From: Veillonellaceae bacterium SB90 | GTDB taxonomy: Bacteria; Bacillota; Negativicutes; Selenomonadales; Selenomonadaceae | Direction: 5' to 3' | Assembly (NCBI GenBank): GCA_902364065.1 | Contig: CABJCJ010000002.1 | Coordinates: 62,001 to 126,000 of the forward strand | DNA length: 64,000 nucleotides | In this document: positions 55,628 through 63,140 of the stretch, one piece after another | Layout: each line of letters opens with the position of its first letter | Position numbering within the stretch: the first letter of the stretch is position 1 | Translations under genes and position numbers: made by a program | The notes under the pieces: model-generated | Database searches by the model: none | The model's input: the letters and a program-made list of their open reading frames with translations, nothing else | Told to the model about the DNA's origin: nothing

Positions 55628-55654
55628 AAAAAAGGCCCTCCTCGAAGAAGGGCC
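55628..55654 (-). terminator. Terminator after hfq
   Basis: GGCCCTTCTT...AGGAGGGCC stem with a short loop, followed on the minus strand by six T residues. Confidence 0.9.
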
Positions 55655-55672
55655 TCCATAAGGCAAGAGGCA

Positions 55673-55930
55673 TCAAGCCTCTTCGCTCTTCCGTTCACCC
55701 GTGGCGACAACCGTCCCCTTGACCGGACGGGCCGGCGTGATCGTGGAGATAGCATGCTTGTAGACCATCTGCTGCTTGCCCATGCTCTCGAGCACGACGG
55801 TGAAATTATCGAATCCCTTGACATTGCCCTTGATCTGGAAGCCATTGACGAGATGGATCGTCACGGCGATGTTCTCTTTGCGCACCTGATTCAAGAAACT
55901 GTCCTGCAGGTTGATTGTCTTATTTGGCAT
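55673..55930 (-). CDS. hfq: RNA chaperone Hfq
   Basis: Hexameric Sm-like protein helping sRNA-mRNA pairing. Sm1 is at about 12-48 ([19 protein letters not shown]) and Sm2 includes YKHAIST. Length 85, with a short charged tail (RKSEEA). It follows miaA by 34 bases, the usual miaA-hfq order, and has a strong terminator after it. Confidence 0.97.
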   Translation of the reverse strand: MPNKTINLQDSFLNQVRKENIAVTIHLVNGFQIKGNVKGFDNFTVVLESMGKQQMVYKHAISTITPARPVKGTVVATGERKSEEA

Positions 55931-55964
55931 AGGAATGGGTCCCCCTTACTTCTATGATTACTGC

Positions 55965-56930
55965 TTATAGAAAAAGATTCGACTCCTGTGGCCAAAATCC
56001 TGCCAGATCCCGCAAAACCTCTGCGAAAAGTTCCTGCTCTGAGCGGTTGTCCATCGCATACCAGCGGATGTACGGCATCTTGCGGTACCAGGTCAGCTGA
56101 CGCTTCGCAAAATGGCGCGTGCCCTTCTTGATGGCGTCAACGGCTTCCTCACGTGTCAGCTCGCCCGCGAGATACGCTGCCATCTCCTTGTAGCCGATGC
56201 CCTTCATCGCGGGCATCACGCGCGTCACCTGAGAGGCGAGCAGACCGCGCACCTCCTGCTCGAGCCCCGCCTCCATCATGAGATCGACGCGGCGGTTGAT
56301 GCGCTCGTAGAGGGCCGGCCGCTCCCACGAGAGGCCGATGACAAAGGCATCGTAAGCGAGCTCCTGCCCGTCATCATAGGCGCGCGTGCGCGAGATCTGC
56401 TCGCCGCCAAAATGCGCGACCTCGAGTGCCCGGATGACGCGCGGGATATTGTGCGCATGAATCGTCCCGGCAGACTCCGGGTCCGCCTGTACAAGCCGCG
56501 CGTAAAGGGCCTCGCGCCCCTCGCGCTCGCAGAGTTCGCGCATCTCCTCGCGGAACGCCTGATGCTCGCCCGTCTCATTGAACGCATAATCCTCGAGCAG
56601 GGCCTTTAAATAAAGTCCCGTGCCGCCCGCGATGATCGGGATGCGCCCCTCCGCGTTGAGCCGGCGGATGATGGCCCCGGCCTGCTGCTGGAACTGCGTC
56701 ACACTGTACGACTGCGAGGGCTCGAGGATATCGATGAGATGATGCGGGATGCCGCGCCGTTCCGCCGGCGTCGGCTTGGCCGTGCCGATATCAAAGCCCT
56801 TGTAGACAAGCATCGAATCGCCTGAAATGATCTCCGTGCCGAGCCGCTCCGCGAGATTGAGCGACAAGGCCGTCTTGCCAGACGCCGTAGGCCCTAGGAT
56901 AACGATGACCTTTGACACATCCGCCCTCAC
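55965..56930 (-). CDS. miaA: tRNA dimethylallyltransferase MiaA
   Basis: Adds the isopentenyl group to A37 of tRNAs, the substrate later used by MiaB. The P-loop GPTASGKT is at about 13-20, followed by ISGDSMLVYKGFDIGTAKP (DSxxxY motif). Length up to 321. The GTG at 56930 overlaps the upstream stop by 4 nt (GTGA). A GTG four codons later gives MSKVIVILGP and fits the family equally well. Confidence 0.95.
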   Translation of the reverse strand: MRADVSKVIVILGPTASGKTALSLNLAERLGTEIISGDSMLVYKGFDIGTAKPTPAERRGIPHHLIDILEPSQSYSVTQFQQQAGAIIRRLNAEGRIPIIAGGTGLYLKALLEDYAFNETGEHQAFREEMRELCEREGREALYARLVQADPESAGTIHAHNIPRVIRALEVAHFGGEQISRTRAYDDGQELAYDAFVIGLSWERPALYERINRRVDLMMEAGLEQEVRGLLASQVTRVMPAMKGIGYKEMAAYLAGELTREEAVDAIKKGTRHFAKRQLTWYRKMPYIRWYAMDNRSEQELFAEVLRDLAGFWPQESNLFL

Positions 56931-57601
56931 AATTCTCTTGACTCGCCCGGCTCGACGATATGAACCTCGGCGCGCGTCATCGCCTCGGTGATTTCCTTGT
57001 AATGGCGCACATCCTGGTTGATGATCGGCCAGGTATTGTAATGTACGGGGATCACATGCGGCGCATTGAGCAGCTGCGCAGCCATCGCCGCATCCTCGAG
57101 GCCCATCGTGTAGTTGTCGCCGATCGGCAGGATGGCATAATCGAGCGTATCCTTGTGGCCGATGAGCTGCATGTCACTGAAGAGTGCCGTATCGCCGGCG
57201 AAATAGATGACGAGGCCGCCCATGTAGATGACGTAGCCGCAGGCCACGCCGCCCGCAACGCCCGAGCTGTGCTGCGCGAGCGTCATGCGGACCTTGCCGA
57301 ACGGCAGCGTCAGCGAACCGCCGAGATTCATCGGATGCTGTTTGAGGCCCGGCAGGCGCTCCTCACAGATGGCCAGCACCTCCGGGATGCCCACGAGCTC
57401 CGCGCCCGTGCGGCCCGCGATCTCCGGCGCATCGCCGAGATGATCGCCGTGCGCATGCGTGATGAGGATATAGTCGCACTCCACCTCATCCGCCTTGATT
57501 GCAGCCTTCGGGTTGCCCGTCAGGAACGGATCGCAGAGCACCTTGTATTTCCCATCGTCGAGCAGGAAACAGGAATGACCGTAATACGTGTATTTGACCA
57601 T
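56927..57601 (-). CDS. UPF0173 metal-dependent hydrolase
   Basis: Metallo-beta-lactamase-fold hydrolase of unknown substrate. The THAHGDH metal motif is at residues 48-54, with later FAGDTALFSDM and IPVHYNTWP motifs. Start at ATG 57601, 224 residues; longer in-frame reading upstream crosses the divergent gene and is not coding. It overlaps miaA by 4 nt. Confidence 0.93.
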   Translation of the reverse strand: MVKYTYYGHSCFLLDDGKYKVLCDPFLTGNPKAAIKADEVECDYILITHAHGDHLGDAPEIAGRTGAELVGIPEVLAICEERLPGLKQHPMNLGGSLTLPFGKVRMTLAQHSSGVAGGVACGYVIYMGGLVIYFAGDTALFSDMQLIGHKDTLDYAILPIGDNYTMGLEDAAMAAQLLNAPHVIPVHYNTWPIINQDVRHYKEITEAMTRAEVHIVEPGESREL

Positions 57602-57625
57602 ATGACTTCCATCCTTTCTTCGTAA

Positions 57626-57652
57626 ATGGTATCCTAATAATAAGTATACCAT
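57626..57652. promoter_or_regulatory. Inverted repeat between divergent genes
   Basis: Perfect 7-bp arms ATGGTAT/ATACCAT with a 13-nt A/T-rich spacer, in the 81-base gap between the UPF0173 gene and the thiamine pyrophosphokinase gene. It could be an operator or part of overlapping promoters. Confidence 0.4.
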
Positions 57653-57682
57653 GTGATTCGACAAAAAAGCGAGGTAATGTTC

Positions 57683-58393
57683 ATGTCCGAGCATCGTTTT
57701 CATCTGCCGCAACTCACAGCCGTCTCCGCCTCTCCCGCCGTGCCGCAGGAAGCCGGCCTGCTCGTGAGCGGCGGCCGCGCGCCGGATGTCCGCTGGCTGC
57801 GCGAAGCCGCCCAGGGACGCCGGCTCATCGCCGTCGACCACGGGCTCGACGCCTGCCAGAAGGCAGGACTCCGCCCCGCCAGCCTCATCGGCGACGGCGA
57901 CAGTGCAAGCCCCCTCGCCTGGCAGCAGGCCAAAGCCAGCGGCATCCCCATCCACGCGTTTCCGCCCGAAAAAGACGACACGGACACGCAGCTAGCACTG
58001 ACCATCGCCCAGGAGGAAGGCATGCCAGCCGCGCTGCTCACGGGCGTCTTCGGCGGCCGCTTCGACCACGCCTACAGCACGATCTTCAGCTGTGCCGCCG
58101 CGCCGCTGCGCTGCGTGCTCGCTGACGAGCGCGAAGCCCTCTTCTACCTCAAGGACGGCGAAGATATCGCCATCACCTGTCATGTGCGCCCCAAGGCCAT
58201 CTCACTGCTGCCGCTGACGCCGCTGACAGAGGGTGTGACCGCAGACGGCCTGCACTGGCCGCTTGCTGGCGCCACCCTGCCGCAGCTGCTGCCGCGCGCC
58301 GTCAGCAACGTGCTCGAGCCGCCGCAGGACACCTTCCGCGTCTCCCTCAGGCAGGGCATCCTCGGCGTTTACCTCGTCTGGGGCGATGACTGA
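57683..58393 (+). CDS. Thiamine pyrophosphokinase
   Basis: Transfers pyrophosphate from ATP to thiamine. The LIGDGDSAS and KDDTDTQLAL motifs, then GVFGGRFDH, match the TPK catalytic domain, with the small beta C-terminal domain after about residue 160. The start at ATG 57683 (236 residues) has GAGG 8 nt upstream. Its 3' end overlaps the convergent TrmH-family gene by 25 nt. Confidence 0.9.
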   Translation: MSEHRFHLPQLTAVSASPAVPQEAGLLVSGGRAPDVRWLREAAQGRRLIAVDHGLDACQKAGLRPASLIGDGDSASPLAWQQAKASGIPIHAFPPEKDDTDTQLALTIAQEEGMPAALLTGVFGGRFDHAYSTIFSCAAAPLRCVLADEREALFYLKDGEDIAITCHVRPKAISLLPLTPLTEGVTADGLHWPLAGATLPQLLPRAVSNVLEPPQDTFRVSLRQGILGVYLVWGDD

Positions 58394-59190
58394 AAGCGGC
58401 GCTGACGCACGGCCTCGTAGAGCACAACGGCCGCCGAAACGCCGACGTTGAGCGATTCCGCACGTCCGTACATCGGGATGTAAACTTTCTGTGCCGCCGC
58501 GAGCAGCCCTTCTGAGACGCCGTTCCCCTCGTTGCCGAAGACGATGGCTGAGGGCTTGCAAAAATCCGCTTCAAAGAGCGGCTGCGCCGTCTCGTCGAGC
58601 GCCGTCGCCAGGAGCTGCCACCCCCTGCGCTTCGCCAGTTCGCTGATTGTGGCAGACTCCACGTCCTGCAGGATCGGCAAGTGGAAGATCGAGCCCATCG
58701 AAGCACGCACGACCTTGTCGCTGTAGATATCGACCGAGCCCTTCGTCAGGATGACGCCATCCGCGCCAATCGCATCGGCCGTGCGGATGATCGTGCCCGC
58801 ATTGCCGGGGTCCTGCACGCCGTCGAGCACCACATAGAGCGCGTCACCCGTCGTGCCAAGCTCCATCGATTGCCACCGCGGCTGCCGCATGACGAGGAAG
58901 ATGCCCTGCGGCGTGTCCGTCGCGGCTACGCGCCGCGCGAGCTGATCCGAGATCTCATAGAGCGGGCCCCGTTCCCTGAGCACCTGCAGCAGATGGCTGC
59001 CGCGTTCTTTTCCCGCTAGCTCCCGCGTGTAGAGGCCGAAGACGAGCTCCCAGCCGGATTCTGCGGCCATTTCCGCGAGGCGCACGCCCTCCACGCGAAA
59101 AAGTCCCTGCTTCTGCCGATGCTTGCGCAAAAGCAGGCTCTCCATCTGCTTGATCTTCTTGTTGGCCGGGCTGTCAATGCGTTCTGCCAT
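58369..59190 (-). CDS. RNA 2'-O-methyltransferase, TrmH/SpoU family
   Basis: SPOUT-knot methyltransferase acting on rRNA or tRNA riboses. The three SpoU motifs are present: LDGVQDPGNAGTIIRTA (about 122-138), GNEGNGVS (219-226) and ESLNVGVSAA (245-254). The N-terminal part (about 1-100) is the substrate-binding extension. The start at ATG 59190 (273 residues) has GGGGGAG 6 nt upstream. The RNA target cannot be told from sequence. Confidence 0.92.
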   Translation of the reverse strand: MAERIDSPANKKIKQMESLLLRKHRQKQGLFRVEGVRLAEMAAESGWELVFGLYTRELAGKERGSHLLQVLRERGPLYEISDQLARRVAATDTPQGIFLVMRQPRWQSMELGTTGDALYVVLDGVQDPGNAGTIIRTADAIGADGVILTKGSVDIYSDKVVRASMGSIFHLPILQDVESATISELAKRRGWQLLATALDETAQPLFEADFCKPSAIVFGNEGNGVSEGLLAAAQKVYIPMYGRAESLNVGVSAAVVLYEAVRQRRFQSSPQTR

Positions 59191-59269
59191 CACCGTCTCC
59201 CCCATCCTTCTGTCCTGCTATCCTGCCGCCTTTTGGCAGCGCACCATAAATCCAAAACCATATGAGAAA

Positions 59270-59319
59270 ACGGGCCCGCGAGGCTCTGCTTCATCGTGCA
59301 GAGCTTCGACGGGCCCGCC
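59270..59319 (-). terminator. Terminator of the infC-rpmI-rplT operon
   Basis: Long stem built from CGGGCCCG outer arms and inner AAGCTCTGC/GCAGAGCCT-type pairing, followed by TTTT on the minus strand. It lies about 20 bases past the rplT stop. Confidence 0.85.
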
Positions 59320-59338
59320 TCGTTATCGTGATAACGAA

Positions 59339-59692
59339 TTACTGGTTCTCTTTGGCAACAGCGACGAGCTGTGCGAAAGCCTTCTCATCGGAGATGGCGA
59401 GGTCAGCCAGCATCTTGCGGTTGACTTCAACGCCAGCCTTCGTCAGGCCGTTGATGAGCTTGCTGTAGGAAATGCCGTTCGTGCGAGCAGCGGCATTGAT
59501 ACGAGCGATCCAGAGACGACGGAAGTTGCCCTTCTTGGCACGGCGGTCACGGCGTGCGTAGTAGAGAGCCTTCATGACAGTCTCATTGGCTTTCTTGAAC
59601 TGTTTGCTCTTGGAACCCTTGTAGCCCTTTGCGAGCTTCAGGATCTTCTTATGACGTCTATGTGCAGTCACGCCTACTTTAACTCTTGGCAT
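59339..59692 (-). CDS. rplT: 50S ribosomal protein bL20
   Basis: Early 23S rRNA-binding assembly protein and, in other bacteria, autorepressor of this operon. The basic N-terminus ([19 protein letters not shown]) and [18 protein letters not shown] are typical. Length 117. It follows rpmI after 41 bases. Confidence 0.98.
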   Translation of the reverse strand: MPRVKVGVTAHRRHKKILKLAKGYKGSKSKQFKKANETVMKALYYARRDRRAKKGNFRRLWIARINAAARTNGISYSKLINGLTKAGVEVNRKMLADLAISDEKAFAQLVAVAKENQ

Positions 59693-59733
59693 GTTCTTAT
59701 CCTCCTAAAATCTATCTATCGCTGTCCCTCGGA

Positions 59734-59931
59734 TTAACCGTTCGGGAGCATGTTCTTTACGCGGCCAAAATCAGCGCCAGCTACGAGCGTAGCCTTGCGC
59801 AGGTTGCGCTTGCGCTTCGGAGACTTCTTCTCCAGGATGTGGCTCTTGAAAGCCTTGTTACGTTTGAATTCACCGCTGCCCGTTACGGAAAAGCGTTTTG
59901 CTGCAGCTCTGCGAGTCTTAATCTTCGGCAT
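59734..59931 (-). CDS. rpmI: 50S ribosomal protein bL35
   Basis: 65-residue basic ribosomal protein ([20 protein letters not shown]). It overlaps the infC 3' end by 14 nt, so its translation is likely coupled to infC. Confidence 0.98.
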   Translation of the reverse strand: MPKIKTRRAAAKRFSVTGSGEFKRNKAFKSHILEKKSPKRKRNLRKATLVAGADFGRVKNMLPNG

Positions 59932-60496
59932 TACTGTTTCCTCCCTTAATCTGCGTCTTGTTCGACTTTTTCTTCGATGCCTTCTGCACCTTCGGTGCGA
60001 CGATCATCGTCATATTTTTTCCTTCAAGTTTGGCATTGCGCTCGACGGAGACGCGATCTCCGAGCTGTGCAGCCACACGAGCGAGTACCTCCTTGCCGAG
60101 TTCCGGATGCGAAAGCTCGCGGCCACGGAACATGATCGTTACCTTGACCTTATTCCCTTCCTCGACAAAGCGAAGTGCATTCTTCAACTTGACGTCAAAA
60201 TCGTGTTGCTCAATGTTCGGGCGAAGCTTGACCTCTTTGATGTTGATGGTCTTCTGTTTCTTCTTCGCTTCTTTCTCCCGTTTCTGCTGCTCATAGCGGT
60301 ACTTGCCAAAATCCATGATGCGGCAAACCGGCGGCTTCGCCTTCGGCGCAACCTCGACAAGGTCGAGATGCTGCTCCTCTGCCATGCGCAGTGCTTCGCG
60401 CGTCGGCATGATGCCGAGCTGCTCACCCGTGGCGCTCGTCACGCGAACTTCGCGGATGTGGATCTGTTCGTTGATTCTTAACGATTCCCTGCTAAT
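59918..60496 (-). CDS. infC: Translation initiation factor IF-3 (AUU start)
   Basis: Controls start-codon fidelity and subunit dissociation. The reading frame opens at ATT (60496), 10 nt after AGGAGG, giving the family N-terminus (M)[17 protein letters not shown]. The first ATG/GTG-type codon in frame is a GTG 18 codons later (60442), which would delete the conserved RINEQI. The protein is 192 residues with a N-terminal domain, a Lys-rich linker ([13 protein letters not shown]) and a C-terminal domain. AUU starts underlie IF3 autocontrol in other bacteria. Confidence 0.95.
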   Translation of the reverse strand: MSRESLRINEQIHIREVRVTSATGEQLGIMPTREALRMAEEQHLDLVEVAPKAKPPVCRIMDFGKYRYEQQKREKEAKKKQKTINIKEVKLRPNIEQHDFDVKLKNALRFVEEGNKVKVTIMFRGRELSHPELGKEVLARVAAQLGDRVSVERNAKLEGKNMTMIVAPKVQKASKKKSNKTQIKGGNSNAED

Positions 60497-60557
60497 AGTG
60501 GAAACACCTCCTGATAATCCTGATACGTTATCACGTCTGCAACCTTATAATAGAGAA

Positions 60558-60587
60558 ACAAAAAGGAGGCGGCACAAAGCCACCTCC
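60558..60587 (-). terminator. Attenuator hairpin in the infC leader
   Basis: GGAGGTGGC/GCCGCCTCC stem (one G-U mismatch region) with a 5-nt loop, followed by TTTTTGTTT on the minus strand. It lies about 60 bases before the infC ribosome-binding site. Confidence 0.8.
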
Positions 60588-60696
60588 ATCAATTCATACT
60601 ATAAACCCGGCTGACTGTTCATCATCAGGTGAGAAGCGGTGGCTCCTTCTTGTTGCGTACTTAGTGAGTATAACACAAGATTGTTAGATATGTCAA
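60588..60696 (-). promoter_or_regulatory. infC-rpmI-rplT promoter and leader
   Basis: Minus-strand TTGACA (60691-60696) with TTATAC/TATACT 17-18 nt later (60667-60673) starts a leader of about 170 nt. With the attenuator at 60558-60587 it looks like a ribosomal-protein leader (L20-type). The aptamer class was not verified. Confidence 0.65.
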
Positions 60697-60724
60697 CAGG
60701 TATCCTGCAAAATTTGACAAAAAA

Positions 60725-61885
60725 TCAATAACCCCGATTTGTTTCTCCCCCACCTCGGCATCGTCGCGCCGACAACCATTTCAGCCCAGCTACAGTCAGG
60801 AGATGACCAGAGATGCCCACCGCACACAAAATCAGGATATGCTGCGTGAAAGTCGGCGACATCCCGACCATCGCCAATTGACGGAAGTCCGTTATCGCGT
60901 AATGGACAGGCTGCAGGCAAGAGATGACCCGCATCAAGCCGGTCATCCCCTGTTCTGGCCAGATGTAACCGGCCACTAGAAAAGCCGGCAAGGTGTAGAA
61001 TACCAAGCACTGCACAAGGGCAATCTTTGTGCGGAAATAGAGTGCCAACAGCCCAACCAGTCCCTCCACCGAGAAGAGAAAAGCGGCACAGATCGACAGC
61101 ATCTGGAGCCAGCTGCCATGGAACGGCAGGCGGAAGGCCATCACCAGCAACAGAATGCCGAGAAATACAGCTATGGAACTGAGCCACCAATAAAGAACCC
61201 CTTTGACAAAGGTGACGCGCAGGAATCCATATTCCCTGTAATAATCTTTGCGCACATCGCTCTGCACTGAGAGGGCATATGCCATCATGATGCCAATCTG
61301 GGCAGCCATCAGCATGACGCCGTACGTATAGAATGCAAGGTAACTCTGCGTCGGATTGCCGATGCTGCGCACGCTGAGCCCCACTGAAGCAATCGGTACC
61401 TCTGGTGTACCATGGCGCATGATAGCAGCCGTACGGTATTTCGCTGACCAATATGCAACAAGATACGTCATGGGCGATGATGCATATCCCGATACCAAGG
61501 TATTCGTCCCGTCCTGCAAAAAGCCCAATGTGACAGGACGGCCACTGTAGAAATCATCGGCAAAGCCGGAGGGAATGACGAGCACAGCTGCCGCCTGCTT
61601 ATCCCGGAGCCATTCCTCCGCCTCTGGCATATGGCGTGTCTCACCGATAAAATGGTATTGATCTGCCGCTGATACATCATCAGTCAGCTGACGGCTGAGC
61701 TGCGAATCATCGAGGTCACAGACTGCCACAGGAATCTGTTCTACAATCTCATGCCGATAGAGGTTGCCGACAAGTGCCGCATATAAGCTGGCAGCAGCCA
61801 GCATGACCACGAGGACGATGCGCCGGTCATACCATAGGATTGACAGTTCCCTCTGTAAGATTTTCCGCATCAAGATTTTCCGCAT
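60725..61885 (-). CDS. ABC-2 type export permease, second of pair
   Basis: Membrane component of a DrrB/YhhJ-like exporter. The N-terminal helix (about 22-42) is followed by a large extracytoplasmic domain (to about 170) and then five or so C-terminal helices. The VAGYIWPEQGM segment near the end is typical of the family. Length 386. The ATG at 61885 has GGGAGG 6 nt upstream and overlaps the upstream permease gene by 59 nt. No ATPase is in the window. Confidence 0.88.
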   Translation of the reverse strand: MRKILMRKILQRELSILWYDRRIVLVVMLAAASLYAALVGNLYRHEIVEQIPVAVCDLDDSQLSRQLTDDVSAADQYHFIGETRHMPEAEEWLRDKQAAAVLVIPSGFADDFYSGRPVTLGFLQDGTNTLVSGYASSPMTYLVAYWSAKYRTAAIMRHGTPEVPIASVGLSVRSIGNPTQSYLAFYTYGVMLMAAQIGIMMAYALSVQSDVRKDYYREYGFLRVTFVKGVLYWWLSSIAVFLGILLLVMAFRLPFHGSWLQMLSICAAFLFSVEGLVGLLALYFRTKIALVQCLVFYTLPAFLVAGYIWPEQGMTGLMRVISCLQPVHYAITDFRQLAMVGMSPTFTQHILILCAVGISGHLLTVAGLKWLSARRCRGGGETNRGY

Positions 61886-63089
61886 CCTTTTCCTCCCTTT
61901 TCTTCATCCCAACCGGTTTCTCCGCCGTATCCTTCTCCTTGACCTGCCGGATCCCGAGACATGCAAGCCCTAGAAATAAGCCTGCAATGAGAAAGAGGAT
62001 ACCTGCATGCCATAGCCAGCCAGGTGAATCTCCCAACAGCAGGAGGTTACGGAAATCTTCTGCCACATAGCCAATCGGCACAATATAGGAAATGGCCAAG
62101 CTGACCGTATCCATGTCATAGCGCGGCCAGATGGCCCCCGAGAACAGCACGGACGGCATGATATAGACAAGCACATACGTAATGGCCTGCTCGGCCTTGC
62201 GGACCCAGGAACCGACACACAGAGCGAAGGCGACTATTGCACTGAGATATGCACTCAATAGCAATATCAAGGAAAGATAATCGCTCCGGTTTATGAGACT
62301 CAGCCCCCACATGGAAAGTGCGAAGCAGACGCACAGGATGAGCAGCGAAAGTGGCAGGTACACGAGGAACTTGGCCAGCAGACAGGAAAGCGTATGGCGT
62401 TCCCAACGTTTCCGGCGCCGCTTCCGGTCCAGCACCATGGACGGCCCCAACGAGAAAACAATGCCGATCTGTGCGGCATGCAGGATGAGGATGACGAGGA
62501 AGAAGTCCTCATAGCCGCCCGTCGGATTGCCGATCACACGCACGGCGAGGTCCAGACTGCCTGTTTGCCCACTCGTCCAGCCAGCCGCGCGCCGCTGGTG
62601 TTCCTGTACCGACGCATCCCATTGCGCCACCACAGACTGAACGGCCTTTGCTGCCGTGCCGCCCAGCGTCGTATTGCTGTTGTCCACGAAAAAAGCAACC
62701 GAGACTGGTTCGCCGCATGCAATATCCCGCGAGAAATGCGCAGGAATGACGACGACTCCCACAGCGCCTGCGTCCATCACATTTTGCACCAAGTCCTTCT
62801 CATCGCCTTCATCGAGGAGCCGTTCCTCGATGCGGATATCCGGCATCGTCGCGAGGTCGCGCACCAATTTGCGGCCAGCCGCCCCCTCATCCCGATTGCA
62901 GACCAAGATAGGCACATCTTCAATCGCGTTCTCATAGAACAATGCACCAAATAGCACTGTATAGACTAGCGGCACAGCCACCATGATCATGACCGTACGG
63001 CGATGCAGGGCCATCAGTAGATGCATTTCCTTAATGACGGCCTGCAGGATCTTCTTCCAGGCATCCTGCCCGATACGCTTACGCATCAT
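61827..63089 (-). CDS. ABC-2 type export permease, first of pair
   Basis: Paralogue of the following gene, with the same layout: N-terminal helix (about 33-50), external domain, then C-terminal helices with FSGAIWPRYDM. It has 420 residues with a charged tail that repeats DAENL twice and sits over the start of the next gene. The ATG has AAAGGAA 6 nt upstream. It follows the HlyD-type gene by 51 bases, so the three genes form one operon. Confidence 0.88.
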   Translation of the reverse strand: MMRKRIGQDAWKKILQAVIKEMHLLMALHRRTVMIMVAVPLVYTVLFGALFYENAIEDVPILVCNRDEGAAGRKLVRDLATMPDIRIEERLLDEGDEKDLVQNVMDAGAVGVVVIPAHFSRDIACGEPVSVAFFVDNSNTTLGGTAAKAVQSVVAQWDASVQEHQRRAAGWTSGQTGSLDLAVRVIGNPTGGYEDFFLVILILHAAQIGIVFSLGPSMVLDRKRRRKRWERHTLSCLLAKFLVYLPLSLLILCVCFALSMWGLSLINRSDYLSLILLLSAYLSAIVAFALCVGSWVRKAEQAITYVLVYIMPSVLFSGAIWPRYDMDTVSLAISYIVPIGYVAEDFRNLLLLGDSPGWLWHAGILFLIAGLFLGLACLGIRQVKEKDTAEKPVGMKKREEKDAENLDAENLTEGTVNPMV

Positions 63090-63140
63090 ATCGCTTTCCT
63101 TTCTGTCATCCCACGCATTGTCATGCTCATCTTCTCGTAC

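Noticed and set aside
59918..60496. Frameshift or truncation of infC
   Set aside because: The apparent short N-terminus disappears once the ATT start is used; the frame is intact.
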